NCBI RefSeq assembly: GCF_014851675.1
Contig: NZ_JACVAE010000004.1
Coordinates: 437,723-501,722, forward strand
Origin: Rhizobium sp. ARZ01
GTDB taxonomy: Bacteria; Pseudomonadota; Alphaproteobacteria; Rhizobiales; Rhizobiaceae
Reading direction: 5' to 3'
DNA length: 64,000 nt
The notes under the pieces are model-generated. The model searched no databases and had not been told where the DNA came from. It saw only the letters and a list, made by a program, of their open reading frames with translations. Both the position numbers and the translations under genes were made by a program. Shown here piece after piece: positions 40,375 through 49,519 of the stretch; the stretch's first letter is position 1, and each line of letters begins with the position of its first letter.

Positions 40375-40857
40375 ATGAACGAGACGACCGAGAACATGCG
40401 CGACAATTCAGGCGCCGTGGTGCGGCCGCCCATCGCCTGGATGCTCGCGGTGATCGCTGGGATTGCGCTCGACTGGCTTTATCCGCTGCCGTTCCTGCCG
40501 GCGGGCGTGCCGACCGGCTGGCCCGGCGGCATCTTGTTTCTAGCCGGCCTCGCGCTGCTGATCTGGGCAGCGATGACCTTCCGCCGCGCCGGAACACAGA
40601 TTCAGACCACCGATCCGACGACGACGATCGTTGACGACGGCCCCTACCGCTTCACACGCAACCCGATCTACATCGGTATGTTCCTAGGCCTGATCGGTCT
40701 TGCCGTAGCCTTCGATAGCCTGTGGCTCATTGTCCTGTTGGTGCCGTTCTATCTCGTCATCCGCTATGGTGTGGTCGCCCGCGAGGAGGCTTATCTCGAG
40801 CGGAAGTTCGGAGACGTCTATCTCGCCTACAAAGCCCGTGTCAGGCGGTGGCTGTAG
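40375..40857 (+). CDS. Isoprenylcysteine carboxyl methyltransferase-like membrane protein
   Basis: A 160-residue polytopic protein with four to five helices. The C-terminal signature GPYRFTRNPIYIGMFLGLIG and REEAYLERKFGDVYLAYKARVRRWL places it in the ICMT/phospholipid-methyltransferase-like (PEMT/NnrU-related) family, which uses SAM. The ATG at 40375 gives a sensible start; upstream codons look non-coding. Bacterial members have varied or unknown substrates. Confidence 0.88.
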   Translation: MNETTENMRDNSGAVVRPPIAWMLAVIAGIALDWLYPLPFLPAGVPTGWPGGILFLAGLALLIWAAMTFRRAGTQIQTTDPTTTIVDDGPYRFTRNPIYIGMFLGLIGLAVAFDSLWLIVLLVPFYLVIRYGVVAREEAYLERKFGDVYLAYKARVRRWL

Positions 40858-41106
40858 CGAGACGAAGGGGCAATCCTCTGTGCGCCAAAGCCAATTCGGA
40901 TTGCTAATACAACCTCTCTGTATAACCCTCCCGTTGTGGTAATATTAATTCTACGAGCTGGGCCGGATCGAGGAGAGCCGGAAATCGTTTCGACTTGTCG
41001 CAGATTGGTTCGCATCGGTGTCGAGGTTGTGCCTCCGCCATGCCGGATGGGGTAAGGCCCTCTACGAAAAGGCCATTGGACAACAGCTCGGAACGGGAGG
41101 TGTACA

Positions 41107-42372
41107 ATGGTTCGCAGACTGCTTCTCACTTTGGCAATATCGGCATCCGCCATGGCAATCGGCGGAGCGGCGTGGGCTGATATCACAATCCTTGTCCCGT
41201 CAGGCAGCGAGGGCGACGGACTTAGAGCCGCTGCAGCCGACTACTCGAAGATGAAGGGCTCGAAGGTCGAAATCGTACAGGCGCCCTACGCCAACGTTTT
41301 CGAGAAGGCGGCGAATGCCGGGCAGACGAAATCGGGTGCTTTCGACATCGTGCTGATGGACGACCCCTGGATCCCGTTCTTTGCCGAGAACGGCCACCTC
41401 GAGGATCTCAGTCCCTATTTTGCCAAACTCGGTATCCCTGGTCCCGACAACGACTTCCTGGCGAAGTCGCTGGCGGTTTGCCGCAATCCCTACAGTATCG
41501 GTCCGTTTGTCTGCATTCCCTATGTCGGCAATGCGCAGATGTTCTTCTATGACGGTGCCAAGTTCGCTGAGGCCGGCGTTTCCGGCGCGCCCGCAACGTG
41601 GGATGATGTCTACAAGGCGGCCAAGGCGATTACTGACGCCGGCGGAGGGCGGTTCTACGGCTACGTCTTCCGCGGCGGGCAGGGCAACAACGTGGTCGCC
41701 GATTTCATGCCAATCCTGTGGTCGTATGGCGCCAACCTCTTCAATGCCGACCGCAGCAAGGTGACGCTCGACAGCAAGGAAGCCAAGGACGCGATGACGA
41801 TGTTCATGACGCTCAAGGGCATCTCCCCGAAGGGTGTCGAGAGCTTTGCCCCCGAGGACGTCGGTCGCGCAATGACGTCGGGCATCGCTGCCTCGTCGAT
41901 CAACTGGCCGAACTGGGTCGCCACGTTCGAGGACCCGAGCCAGAGCCAGGTGGTCGGCAAGATCTCCTACGCGCCGATGCCGGCCGGCTCGCACGCCGGT
42001 TCATCGGAAATTGGCCACTGGACCATGGGCGTGATGTCGGCCGCGAAGAACAAGCAGGAAGCCTTCGATTTCATGGTCTGGGCAACATCGCCGGAGCAGA
42101 TCAAGATTTCCGCCACGCGCGGCAATCCGCCGGTCCGCTTCTCTGTATTCACGGATCCTGAACTCACGTCGCAGCCGCAATTCCGGCACTATCCGACGCT
42201 GATGCAGGCGATCAACTTCTCGACACCGCGGCCGCGACATCCCAAATGGCCCGAGATAGAGAACGCACTCGGCATCGAGCTTTCCAAGGCGGTTGCCGGC
42301 ACGGAGAGCCCAGACCAGGCGCTCGCCAATGCCCAGACAGCGATCCAGAAGATCACCGGCATCAGCCAATAG
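41107..42372 (+). CDS. ABC sugar transporter substrate-binding protein
   Basis: Periplasmic binding protein of the MalE/UgpB type (family 1), 421 residues. A signal peptide (MVRRLLLTLAISASAMAIGGAAWA) is followed by ITILVPSGSEGDG and typical VLMDDPWIPFFAENGHLEDL. GGGAGGTG precedes the ATG at 41107. The permease and ATPase genes follow in order. The ligand is probably a sugar or polyol; nothing in the sequence fixes it. Confidence 0.92.
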   Translation: MVRRLLLTLAISASAMAIGGAAWADITILVPSGSEGDGLRAAAADYSKMKGSKVEIVQAPYANVFEKAANAGQTKSGAFDIVLMDDPWIPFFAENGHLEDLSPYFAKLGIPGPDNDFLAKSLAVCRNPYSIGPFVCIPYVGNAQMFFYDGAKFAEAGVSGAPATWDDVYKAAKAITDAGGGRFYGYVFRGGQGNNVVADFMPILWSYGANLFNADRSKVTLDSKEAKDAMTMFMTLKGISPKGVESFAPEDVGRAMTSGIAASSINWPNWVATFEDPSQSQVVGKISYAPMPAGSHAGSSEIGHWTMGVMSAAKNKQEAFDFMVWATSPEQIKISATRGNPPVRFSVFTDPELTSQPQFRHYPTLMQAINFSTPRPRHPKWPEIENALGIELSKAVAGTESPDQALANAQTAIQKITGISQ

Positions 42373-42398
42373 AGCGCTGTCGGTTTGCCCGATTGACC

Positions 42399-42422
42399 GG
42401 GAAGCGGGTGCTCCCGCTTCCC
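42399..42422 (+). promoter_or_regulatory. Perfect hairpin between binding-protein and permease genes
   Basis: GGGAAGCGGG-TGCT-CCCGCTTCCC is a perfect 10-bp stem with a four-base loop, 27 bases after the binding-protein stop. Such hairpins commonly stabilise the upstream mRNA so the binding protein is made in excess over the permeases. No U-run follows. Confidence 0.7.
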
Positions 42423-42505
42423 ACGCCGATAGTGGCGCGTTGGGCGACGCTTTGCTCCGGTGCAAAAGGTGCCCCGACATGCGAGACGGGAGGTATGATC
42501 TGACA

Positions 42506-43408
42506 ATGACCACTACGCCCGGCGGCGTTGGTGCGGCGCTTGAGCGCTGGCGCGAGCGGCATTTGCGCATCCTCATGCTGGCGCCGACGCTCCTGATCCT
42601 CGCCGGGCTGACGCTCTTTCCGACCGTCTACATGTTTACCGCGGCGGTGCAGAAGGTCAGTCCGGACCCGGATGTACCGCGCGAGTTCGTCGGTCTCGGC
42701 AATTTCGCGCGGATGCTCTCCGACCCGGAACTCCACCTTGCCGTCAAGAACACGCTGGTCTTCACTGGCGTGGCGGTGACGCTGGAATTCCTGCTCGGCC
42801 TTGGCCTGGCCCTGCTTTTCGACAAGTACATCCGCCGGCTGAACTTCCTCAAGACGGTCCTGCTGTTGCCCATGATGATCCCGCCGATCGCCGTCGCGCT
42901 GACGTGGAAGCTCATTTATCAGCCGCAGTTCGGTGTCCTCAACGAACTGATGTTCCGCCTGGGGTTGCCGTCCCAGGCCTGGGCCGGCGATGTTAACCTC
43001 GCCATGGCGACGATCATCGCGGCAGACGTGTGGGAGTGGACCCCATTCATCTTTCTGCTGATGCTGGCCGGCTTGGCAAGCCTTCCGAGCGAACCTTATG
43101 AGGCGGCGCAGGTCGACGGCGCATCCGCCTGGCGGCAGTTCTGGGACCTGACCATTCCCTTCCTCAAGCCGGTCATCGCCATCGCGTTGCTTCTGCGGAT
43201 CATGGATGCGCTCAGGCTGTTCGATCTGGTGTTCATTCTCACCGTGGGTGGCCCGGCAGGCGCAACCGAAACACTCAGCCTCTACATCTTCAAGATTGCC
43301 TTCACCTTCGTCGACATCGGCTATGCGGCGGCGGTGTCGCTGGTGGTGCTGTTCGTGACTGTCGGCTTCAGCACCTGGTTCATCAAACGTCTACGACTGG
43401 TCGATTGA
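42506..43408 (+). CDS. ABC sugar transporter permease (MalF type)
   Basis: Inner-membrane permease of 300 residues with six helices. The EAA loop is YEAAQVDGASAWRQFWDLTI. I choose the ATG at 42506, preceded by GGGAGGT at about 12 bases; an in-frame ATG at 42479 is possible. It is separated from the binding-protein gene by a hairpin and from the next permease by 11 bases. Confidence 0.92.
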   Translation: MTTTPGGVGAALERWRERHLRILMLAPTLLILAGLTLFPTVYMFTAAVQKVSPDPDVPREFVGLGNFARMLSDPELHLAVKNTLVFTGVAVTLEFLLGLGLALLFDKYIRRLNFLKTVLLLPMMIPPIAVALTWKLIYQPQFGVLNELMFRLGLPSQAWAGDVNLAMATIIAADVWEWTPFIFLLMLAGLASLPSEPYEAAQVDGASAWRQFWDLTIPFLKPVIAIALLLRIMDALRLFDLVFILTVGGPAGATETLSLYIFKIAFTFVDIGYAAAVSLVVLFVTVGFSTWFIKRLRLVD

Positions 43409-43419
43409 GGAGGCACTGG

Positions 43420-44277
43420 ATGGAAACGCGCACCCAGTATCGCACCCTTGGCTGGATGCTACGGATTCTGGCCTATCTGGCGATGGCTTTGGCGCTGTTT
43501 ATCACCCTCTTCCCCGTCTACTGGCTTGCCCAGAACTCGATCAAGCTCGACATCGACATCTTCGCGGTGCCCCCGGTATGGTTCGAATTTTCACCGACCC
43601 TCAAGCACTACGAGGCGGCCTTCATAGGGCAGCCATTTCTAATCTACGCCTTCAACAGCCTGGTCATCGCGATGGCGACGACGATCGTCTCGCTGATCTT
43701 CGGCACCATGGCCGGCTACGCCTTGGCCCGCTTCCAGTATCCAGGCCAATGGCGCAATCAGATTTCGTTCTGGATCCTGTCGACGCGCATGATGCCGCCG
43801 ATCGTGACGATCATTCCGCTATTCATCTTCTTCAACTTCTTCAATCTGTTGAACACCAAGTTTGCCGTCGTCGTGGCCTACACCGCCTTTAACCTTCCTT
43901 TCGTGACCTGGATGATGAAGAGCTATTTCCAGGATCTTCCCCCTGAACTGGAAGAGGCTGCGATGGTCGATGGAGACACGCGATGGGGCGCCTTTCTCCG
44001 GATCGCGCTGCCGCTGGCGCGGCCGGGCATAGCCGCAACGGCGATCTTCAGCCTGATCCTGTCCTGGAACGAGTTCCTGCTGGCGCTAATCCTGACGCAG
44101 ACGGACCGGTCGATGACCCTGCCAGTCGGCATTTCCGGCCGGGTGACCCAATACACCACGCATTGGGGCGAGATCAGCGCCGCCGGCTTCCTCTCCAGCG
44201 TCCCGATCATCGTCTTCGCGCTGATCGTCCAGAAGCATCTCGTCCGGGGGCTGTCCCTGGGCGCGGTCAAGGGGTGA
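43420..44277 (+). CDS. ABC sugar transporter permease (MalG type)
   Basis: Second permease of the importer, 285 residues, six helices. The EAA loop is EEAAMVDGDTRWGAFLRIAL, followed by ILSWNEFLLALILTQ. The ATG at 43420 follows GAGGAGG; a TTG at 43405 overlapping the upstream stop is less likely. Confidence 0.92.
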   Translation: METRTQYRTLGWMLRILAYLAMALALFITLFPVYWLAQNSIKLDIDIFAVPPVWFEFSPTLKHYEAAFIGQPFLIYAFNSLVIAMATTIVSLIFGTMAGYALARFQYPGQWRNQISFWILSTRMMPPIVTIIPLFIFFNFFNLLNTKFAVVVAYTAFNLPFVTWMMKSYFQDLPPELEEAAMVDGDTRWGAFLRIALPLARPGIAATAIFSLILSWNEFLLALILTQTDRSMTLPVGISGRVTQYTTHWGEISAAGFLSSVPIIVFALIVQKHLVRGLSLGAVKG

Positions 44278-44282
44278 GGCCT

Positions 44283-45344
44283 ATGGCGTCCGTCACCTTC
44301 AAGAACGTCAGCAAGAAATTCGGCGAGTTCGTGGCCGTGAAGAACTTCGATCTGGAGGTGCGGGACAAGGAGTTTCTCGTGCTGCTCGGCCCCTCCGGTT
44401 GCGGCAAGACAACGACGATGCGGATGGTCGCCGGCCTCGAGGAAGCCACCTCGGGCGACATCTACATCGGTGCGGACCGCATCAATGGAATTCTGCCCAA
44501 GTATCGCGACGTCGCGATGGTCTTCCAGTCCTATGCCCTGTATCCGCACCTGAGCGTGGAAGACAACATCGGCTATCCGCTGAAGATCCGCAAAGTACCG
44601 CTGACTGAGCGCAAGCAACGCATAACCGAGGTCGCGCGGCGGGTGGAACTCGAGTCGATGTTATCCCGCCTGCCGAAGGAACTCTCCGGTGGCCAGCGCC
44701 AGCGCGTGGCGCTGGCCCGCGCCATAGTCCGCACCCCACGCGTGTTTCTCATGGATGAGCCGCTGTCCAATCTCGATGCCAAGCTTCGCACCCAGATGCG
44801 AGCAGAGTTGAAGCACCTTCAGCATGAACTGCAAGTCACGACGATCTATGTCACCCATGATCAGATCGAGGCGATGACGCTGGCGCACCGCGTGGCCGTG
44901 ATGAACAAGGGAATGATCGAGCAACTGGGAACCCCGCGGGAAATCTACAACGATCCGCGCACCCTCTTCGTTGCCGGCTTCATCGGTTCACCGCCGATGA
45001 ACCTCATACCGGGGGAGGTGAGGGACGGCGTGTTTTCCAGCGGTGGGTTGCGGGTGCAGGGCGTCGGTCGCGCAAACATCTCTCGTGCCGTGCTCGGGGT
45101 CCGTCCGGAGGATGCGCATGCGGTCACAGCCGAGAAAGCCGACGTCGACCTGGTTGCACCGATCTTCGCGGTCGAGCTCACCGGCGAAAACACCCTTGTC
45201 AGCGTGCGGTCGGGCGGCCAGCTCATGACCTTGCGTGCCGACAAGAATTTCGCCGGGCGGATCGACCAGCAGATCGGTGTGAAGGTCGCGATCGATCGCG
45301 TATTTCTGTTCGATGGAGAAACGCAGGATCGTGTCGACTTCTGA
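44283..45344 (+). CDS. ABC sugar transporter ATP-binding protein (UgpC/MsmK type)
   Basis: Cytoplasmic ATPase of the importer, 353 residues. Walker A LGPSGCGKTTT, signature LSGGQRQRVALARAI, Walker B VFLMDEPLSNLDAKL and the switch histidine in IYVTHDQIEAMTL are intact. A C-terminal TOBE regulatory domain follows residue 240 or so. The ATG at 44283 gives MASVTFKNVSKKFGEF. It overlaps the next gene if that starts at 45313. Confidence 0.93.
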   Translation: MASVTFKNVSKKFGEFVAVKNFDLEVRDKEFLVLLGPSGCGKTTTMRMVAGLEEATSGDIYIGADRINGILPKYRDVAMVFQSYALYPHLSVEDNIGYPLKIRKVPLTERKQRITEVARRVELESMLSRLPKELSGGQRQRVALARAIVRTPRVFLMDEPLSNLDAKLRTQMRAELKHLQHELQVTTIYVTHDQIEAMTLAHRVAVMNKGMIEQLGTPREIYNDPRTLFVAGFIGSPPMNLIPGEVRDGVFSSGGLRVQGVGRANISRAVLGVRPEDAHAVTAEKADVDLVAPIFAVELTGENTLVSVRSGGQLMTLRADKNFAGRIDQQIGVKVAIDRVFLFDGETQDRVDF

Positions 45345-46101
45345 GATGTGGGCGGCAGTGATGGTAGCCCTTGTCGCCTTCGGCGCGACAGCCGCCGATG
45401 TCGATCCGATCACCGGCAATCCGTTGATTGTGATTCCTGCCGGTGCATTCGTCTTTGGACGTGACGATGGCCCGGAAAACGAACGCCCGCGCCAAGTGAT
45501 CGAGGGGCCGGGGTTTGCGATCAATCGCACCGAGATCACCAATGGGCAGTATCAGCACTTCGTCGAAGCGACCGGCCACCGCCCGGCCTTCTACGCCAGT
45601 CACCCGCTCTTGGGGTTGGGCAACCACCCAGTCGTCGGGGTCAGTTGGGGAGATGCGAATGCCTTTTGTCGATATTATGGCTTGGCACTGCCGTCGGAGC
45701 AGCAATACGAGCGGGCGGCGCGGGGGACCGCGGGTGCCTCCTTCCCTTGGGGTGTGGCCACGATGGACGATATGAAGGCAAATTCCGGCGTGAAAATCTG
45801 CTGCTCTGGTGATGAGAGCGACGGCTATCCGATGACAGCGCCCGCAGAGTCCTTTGCCGAGGGCGCAAGCGAGGAGGGGGTGCTCAATCTTGTCGGCAAT
45901 GTCTGGGAATGGACCGGCGATGTCTATGCGCCATATGGAGCGGATGCGGTGACGGCGGGTGCCGAAACATACCGCGTGCTGCGTGGCGGCTCATGGAACA
46001 GCGATCCAAAACACCTGACGACGACCTATCGTCTGGCCTATGATCCGGAATTCCGTTTTTCCGCCAATGGGGGCTTCCGATGCGTTCGCTCCGCGCCCTG
46101 A
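45313..46101 (+). CDS. Secreted SUMF1/FGE-fold protein lacking the catalytic cysteines
   Basis: A 262-residue formylglycine-generating-enzyme-fold protein. A signal-like N-terminus (KRR, then WAAVMVALVAFGATAA) precedes the domain, whose hallmarks are IPAGAFVFGRDD, VVGVSWGDANAFCRYYGLALPSE, NLVGNVWEWTGD and VLRGGSWNSD. In true formylglycine enzymes two cysteines follow RGGSW; here the positions read NSDPKHLTTTYRLAYD, so that activity is unlikely. NirV- and EgtB-like relatives also lack them. Start 45313 overlaps the ATPase gene; an ATG at 45346 is the alternative. It overlaps the next gene by 22 bases. Confidence 0.85.
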   Translation: MEKRRIVSTSEMWAAVMVALVAFGATAADVDPITGNPLIVIPAGAFVFGRDDGPENERPRQVIEGPGFAINRTEITNGQYQHFVEATGHRPAFYASHPLLGLGNHPVVGVSWGDANAFCRYYGLALPSEQQYERAARGTAGASFPWGVATMDDMKANSGVKICCSGDESDGYPMTAPAESFAEGASEEGVLNLVGNVWEWTGDVYAPYGADAVTAGAETYRVLRGGSWNSDPKHLTTTYRLAYDPEFRFSANGGFRCVRSAP

Positions 46102-47087
46102 CAATCGTCACCGGCTTGCTGTTTCTTGGATCTGGCGCTGGCGCGGAGCCGATGGTGGCGCCCGGCTACAGGCTCGAGACGGTCAGCGTGCCGGGCGCCG
46201 TCTTCGGCGGCCTGTCTCGCGACGGTGATGTGTTGCTCTTGACCGATCTCGCCAGCGGCCGGCTCTACCGCCGTGGCCCTGACGGCAGGCTTGTCGCATT
46301 CGGACCGGTCCTGCCCCATGGCCTCGACGTCATCGGCGACCCGACCGGTCCCTACCGTGTCGTCCGTGCGGGTAATCACTTCGTCGTTGCCCAGGGATGG
46401 ACGCCGGTCAATTCCGCTGAAGGCCCGTTTGACCATGCTCTCATTGCGGTCGACGCGGCAGGCCAAGCCCGTGTCATCAGCAGCGATTTCTGGAATCCGT
46501 TCGACCTTATCGTGGCCGGTGAAACCTACTACGTGATCGACTCGGGGAAAAACAGTGTGGAACGCGTGTCGGCTGACGGCCGGAAGGACACGCTCATAAC
46601 ATTCCGGCGCATGGAGGAGGCAGCCACGGCGCTGCACCGCCTTTCGCCGACAGAGTTCACGGAAGGCGACAACTACGAAGTCGACGCGGTCCCGACCGGC
46701 ATCGCCCTTCGCGACGGCCGCCTATACGTGACCCTTTTTGGCGGCTTCCCTTTCCTTGCGGGGGCCGGGAAGATCGTATCGATCCCCGAGGTCGGCGATA
46801 CGTCAAAGCAACACGTTGACGTTGAAGGTCTCAATACACCCGTGAGCATTGCCCTTGATAGTGATGGAGAGATGCTTGTTCTAGAACACGGGCTCTATGA
46901 CCAGAAGGACGGGTTCCGGAAGGGCAGCGGGCGATTGCTCAAACTCGACAAGGCAACGCTCGACCGAACGGTCCTTCTCGATGGCCTGACGCGGCCGGTG
47001 TCCGTTCTGGTCTGGGACTCGCGGCGGCTAGTTATTTCCGAGGTGGGCGGCAACCTTCACTTTCTGACACGCGTCTTGACCCGCTGA
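46080..47087 (+). CDS. Secreted ScyD/ScyE-like beta-propeller protein
   Basis: A 335-residue exported protein. The signal peptide MRSLRALTIVTGLLFLGSGAGA is followed by repeated propeller-like blades (for example GGLSRDGDVLLLTDLASGRLYRRGPDGR and VDAVPTGIALRDGRLYVTLF). This matches ScyD/ScyE-type and SMP-30/NHL-like propellers. Function is unknown. The 22-base overlap with the SUMF1-fold gene argues that the two work together, perhaps on the substrate of the ABC importer. Confidence 0.85.
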   Translation: MRSLRALTIVTGLLFLGSGAGAEPMVAPGYRLETVSVPGAVFGGLSRDGDVLLLTDLASGRLYRRGPDGRLVAFGPVLPHGLDVIGDPTGPYRVVRAGNHFVVAQGWTPVNSAEGPFDHALIAVDAAGQARVISSDFWNPFDLIVAGETYYVIDSGKNSVERVSADGRKDTLITFRRMEEAATALHRLSPTEFTEGDNYEVDAVPTGIALRDGRLYVTLFGGFPFLAGAGKIVSIPEVGDTSKQHVDVEGLNTPVSIALDSDGEMLVLEHGLYDQKDGFRKGSGRLLKLDKATLDRTVLLDGLTRPVSVLVWDSRRLVISEVGGNLHFLTRVLTR

Positions 47088-47106
47088 TGCTTTGATGGGA
47101 GTCACC

Positions 47107-47744
47107 TTATGCGATAATTTGCTGTAACCGGGTACATGCCGCCTGCGACGACGTGCATGCCGTCACCTTCAGGCCGGAACCGGAGAGGTTGGCGGCCGTC
47201 TTGGCGCTGGCCTTCGGGTCGATGTCGTAGAGGCGGACATGCTCGATGCCGAGCACCGCCTTCATGGCGAGCGCCTGAAACTCCGCCTGGGCGCCGTTGC
47301 CGATCATGGCCATCGTGGTCGCGCCCTTCCGGGCGAGATGGCGCGCGGCCATCGCCGACGTGGCCGCCGTACGTAGCGCCGTCAGCACGGTCATCTCCGC
47401 CAGAAGGACCGGATACCCGGTCGAAAGTTCGGCGAGAAGCCCGAGCGCGGTGACCGTCTGCAGGCCTCGCGCCATGTTCTTCGGATGCCGTTAACGTACT
47501 TGAAACTGTAGATCTCGCCGTCCGAGGTGGGCATAAGCTCGATTACGCCCTCGTGCGAATGGGAGGCGACTCGCGGCGTTTTGTCGAAGGCCTCCCAGCG
47601 GCGGAAATCGGCCTCGATGACGTCCGTCAGCTCGACCAGCATCGCCTCGATGCCAATGTGATGGACGAGGCGCATCATGTTCTCGACGCTGACGAACGGA
47701 ACGAGGGCTATCTGCGAAGGGGACTGCGGCACCGGATGCTCCAA
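47107..47744 (-). pseudogene. Ornithine cyclodeaminase fragment, frameshifted and truncated
   Basis: The first part (from 47744) reads VSVENMMRLVHHIGIEAMLVEL through SHEGVIELMPTSDGEIYSFKYVNG, the N-terminus of ornithine cyclodeaminase. The protein continues in another frame as HPKNMARGLQTVTALGLL to AMIGNGAQAEFQALAMKA. Loss of one C in GGCCATCCG (near 47492) explains the switch. The normal protein is about 350 residues, but homology ends near residue 210, so the C-terminal third is also missing. It is the last element of the minus-strand Liv-type operon and suggests the pathway once handled an ornithine-like amino acid. Confidence 0.85.
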
Positions 47745-47769
47745 GGATCTGGAATGAATTTGGTCCTGG

Positions 47770-48657
47770 TCAGAGCTTTACGACTGTCTTGCGGGCAAGC
47801 AAACCTTGCGGCGCAAACAGCAGCACGGCAATGACCAGCAGGATGGTGAAGGCATCGCGGTAGCTCAGCAGGCTTTCGGGCAGGTAGGCCTGCAGGAAGA
47901 CCTCGATGAAGCCGAGCAGGAAACCGCCGGCGACAGCGCCCGACAGGCTGCCGAGACCGCCGATGATCGCCGCGATGAACGCTTTCAGCACCGGCAGGAA
48001 GCCCATCAGCGGATCGACGCTGCCGCGCTGGGCGACCCAGAGGATGCCGGCGACGCCCGCAAGCAGGCCGGAGATCGCAAAGGCGGTCGCGACGACGGCA
48101 TTGGCGCGGATGCCCATCAGGCGGACGATGGCGAAATCCTCGGATGCCGCCCGCATGGCGCGTCCAAGGACGGTGGTGCGCAGGAAGAGGTTCAGCCCCA
48201 CGAGCATGATCACCGTCACCAGGATCGAGGTCGCCTGGATGATGCCGATGTGCAGGCCGCCGATCTCGATCGTGCCCGACAGGCTCATCGGCATGGGCAC
48301 CGGCTTCGGACGCGCCGAGATGAAATTCTGGAAGAGCACGCGCAGGATGGCGCTGACGGCGAAGCTGGTCAGAAGCAGGGTCGTGCCGCTCGCCCCGCGC
48401 ACGGGCCGGAATGCGGTGCGCTCCATCAGCAGCACGAGTGCGATTGCGACCGCGAGCGCCACGACGACCGCGAGACCGAAGGGCAAGCCGAAGATCAGCG
48501 CGAAGCAGAGGCCGTAGCCCGACGCCGTCATCAGCTCGCCATGGGCGAAGTTGATCAGGCCCATGATCGAAAAGACGACCGCAAGGCCGAGCGCCAGAAG
48601 CGCGTAGGTGCCGCCGAGGCTGAGCGCGTTGACCAGCTGCTGCAGGAACATGTCCAT
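47770..48657 (-). CDS. Branched-chain amino acid-type ABC permease (LivH family)
   Basis: A 295-residue inner-membrane permease of the LivH family, with about eight helices. The family motifs GLINFAHGELMTASGY and NAVVATAFAISGLLAGVAGI are clear. It is the fourth gene of the minus-strand importer operon (fusion, binding protein, LivF, LivH). Confidence 0.92.
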   Translation of the reverse strand: MDMFLQQLVNALSLGGTYALLALGLAVVFSIMGLINFAHGELMTASGYGLCFALIFGLPFGLAVVVALAVAIALVLLMERTAFRPVRGASGTTLLLTSFAVSAILRVLFQNFISARPKPVPMPMSLSGTIEIGGLHIGIIQATSILVTVIMLVGLNLFLRTTVLGRAMRAASEDFAIVRLMGIRANAVVATAFAISGLLAGVAGILWVAQRGSVDPLMGFLPVLKAFIAAIIGGLGSLSGAVAGGFLLGFIEVFLQAYLPESLLSYRDAFTILLVIAVLLFAPQGLLARKTVVKL

Positions 48658-48679
48658 CGGTAAAACTCCTTGTCGCCGG

Positions 48680-49417
48680 TCACGCGCCCAGGTAGGCGCC
48701 CTGGATTTCAGTGGAATTGCGAAGCTCGGCTGCGCTGCCCGAGAGCACGACCCGGCCGTTCGCCATGACGTAGCCGGCGTCGGCGATCTCGAGCGAAAGC
48801 GAAACGTTCTGCTCGACGAGCAGGATCGTCAGTCCGCGGTCCCGCAGTCCCGCGATCAGCTCGAAGATCTGGTCGACGATCTGCGGCGCAAGCCCGAGCG
48901 AGGGCTCGTCGAGCAGCAAGAGATCGGGCGAGGACATCATCGAGCGCGCGATCGCGAGCATCTGCTGCTCGCCGCCCGAAAGCGAACCGGCCTTCTGGTG
49001 CAGCCGCTCCTTCAGGATCGGAAAGCGCGAGAGCATGTCCTCGCGCACCTGGTCGATCGCCCCGCGACCCTTGTGCATCGCCCCGCCGAGCAGCAGATGC
49101 TCGTCGACTGTCAGCGTCGGGAATATGCGGCGTCCTTCCGGCGTCAGCGTCATGCCCATCCGCACGATCATTTCCGGGGGAAGCGCGGAGATATCCTTGC
49201 CGTCGAAGACCACCCGGCCGGCCTTCTTGGCGGCGAGGCCGACAAGCGCGTTGAGCGTCGAACTCTTGCCCGCGCCGTTGGCGCCGAGCAGCGTGACGAT
49301 CTGGCCCTTGTGGACCTTGAGGTCGACGCCCTTCAGCGCCTCGACCGGACCATAGGCGACCTTGAGGCCACTGACCTCGAGCAAGGGGGTCTGGTCGGCA
49401 ATCTTACTCATCATCAT
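48680..49417 (-). CDS. ABC transporter ATP-binding protein (LivF family)
   Basis: A 245-residue ATPase. Walker A LLGANGAGKSSTLNAL, signature LSGGEQQMLAIARSM and Walker B LLLLDEPSLGLAP are intact. Three ATG codons in a row (49417, 49414, 49411) follow AAGGA; I list the first. A longer frame to 49441 is unlikely. Confidence 0.93.
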   Translation of the reverse strand: MMMSKIADQTPLLEVSGLKVAYGPVEALKGVDLKVHKGQIVTLLGANGAGKSSTLNALVGLAAKKAGRVVFDGKDISALPPEMIVRMGMTLTPEGRRIFPTLTVDEHLLLGGAMHKGRGAIDQVREDMLSRFPILKERLHQKAGSLSGGEQQMLAIARSMMSSPDLLLLDEPSLGLAPQIVDQIFELIAGLRDRGLTILLVEQNVSLSLEIADAGYVMANGRVVLSGSAAELRNSTEIQGAYLGA

Positions 49418-49519
49418 CGGGCAAAATCCTTGCCGTGGCACAACCGCCTCAGCCTCAAAACAGCACGAAATCCGGCAGGGTGCTCTCCGGCGCGCCGCCG
49501 GAGAGCACCGTTTGCAGGG

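Noticed and set aside
45313..46101. Formylglycine-generating enzyme (sulfatase maturation)
   Set aside because: The two cysteines after the RGGSW motif are absent and no sulfatase gene is nearby, so only the fold is called.
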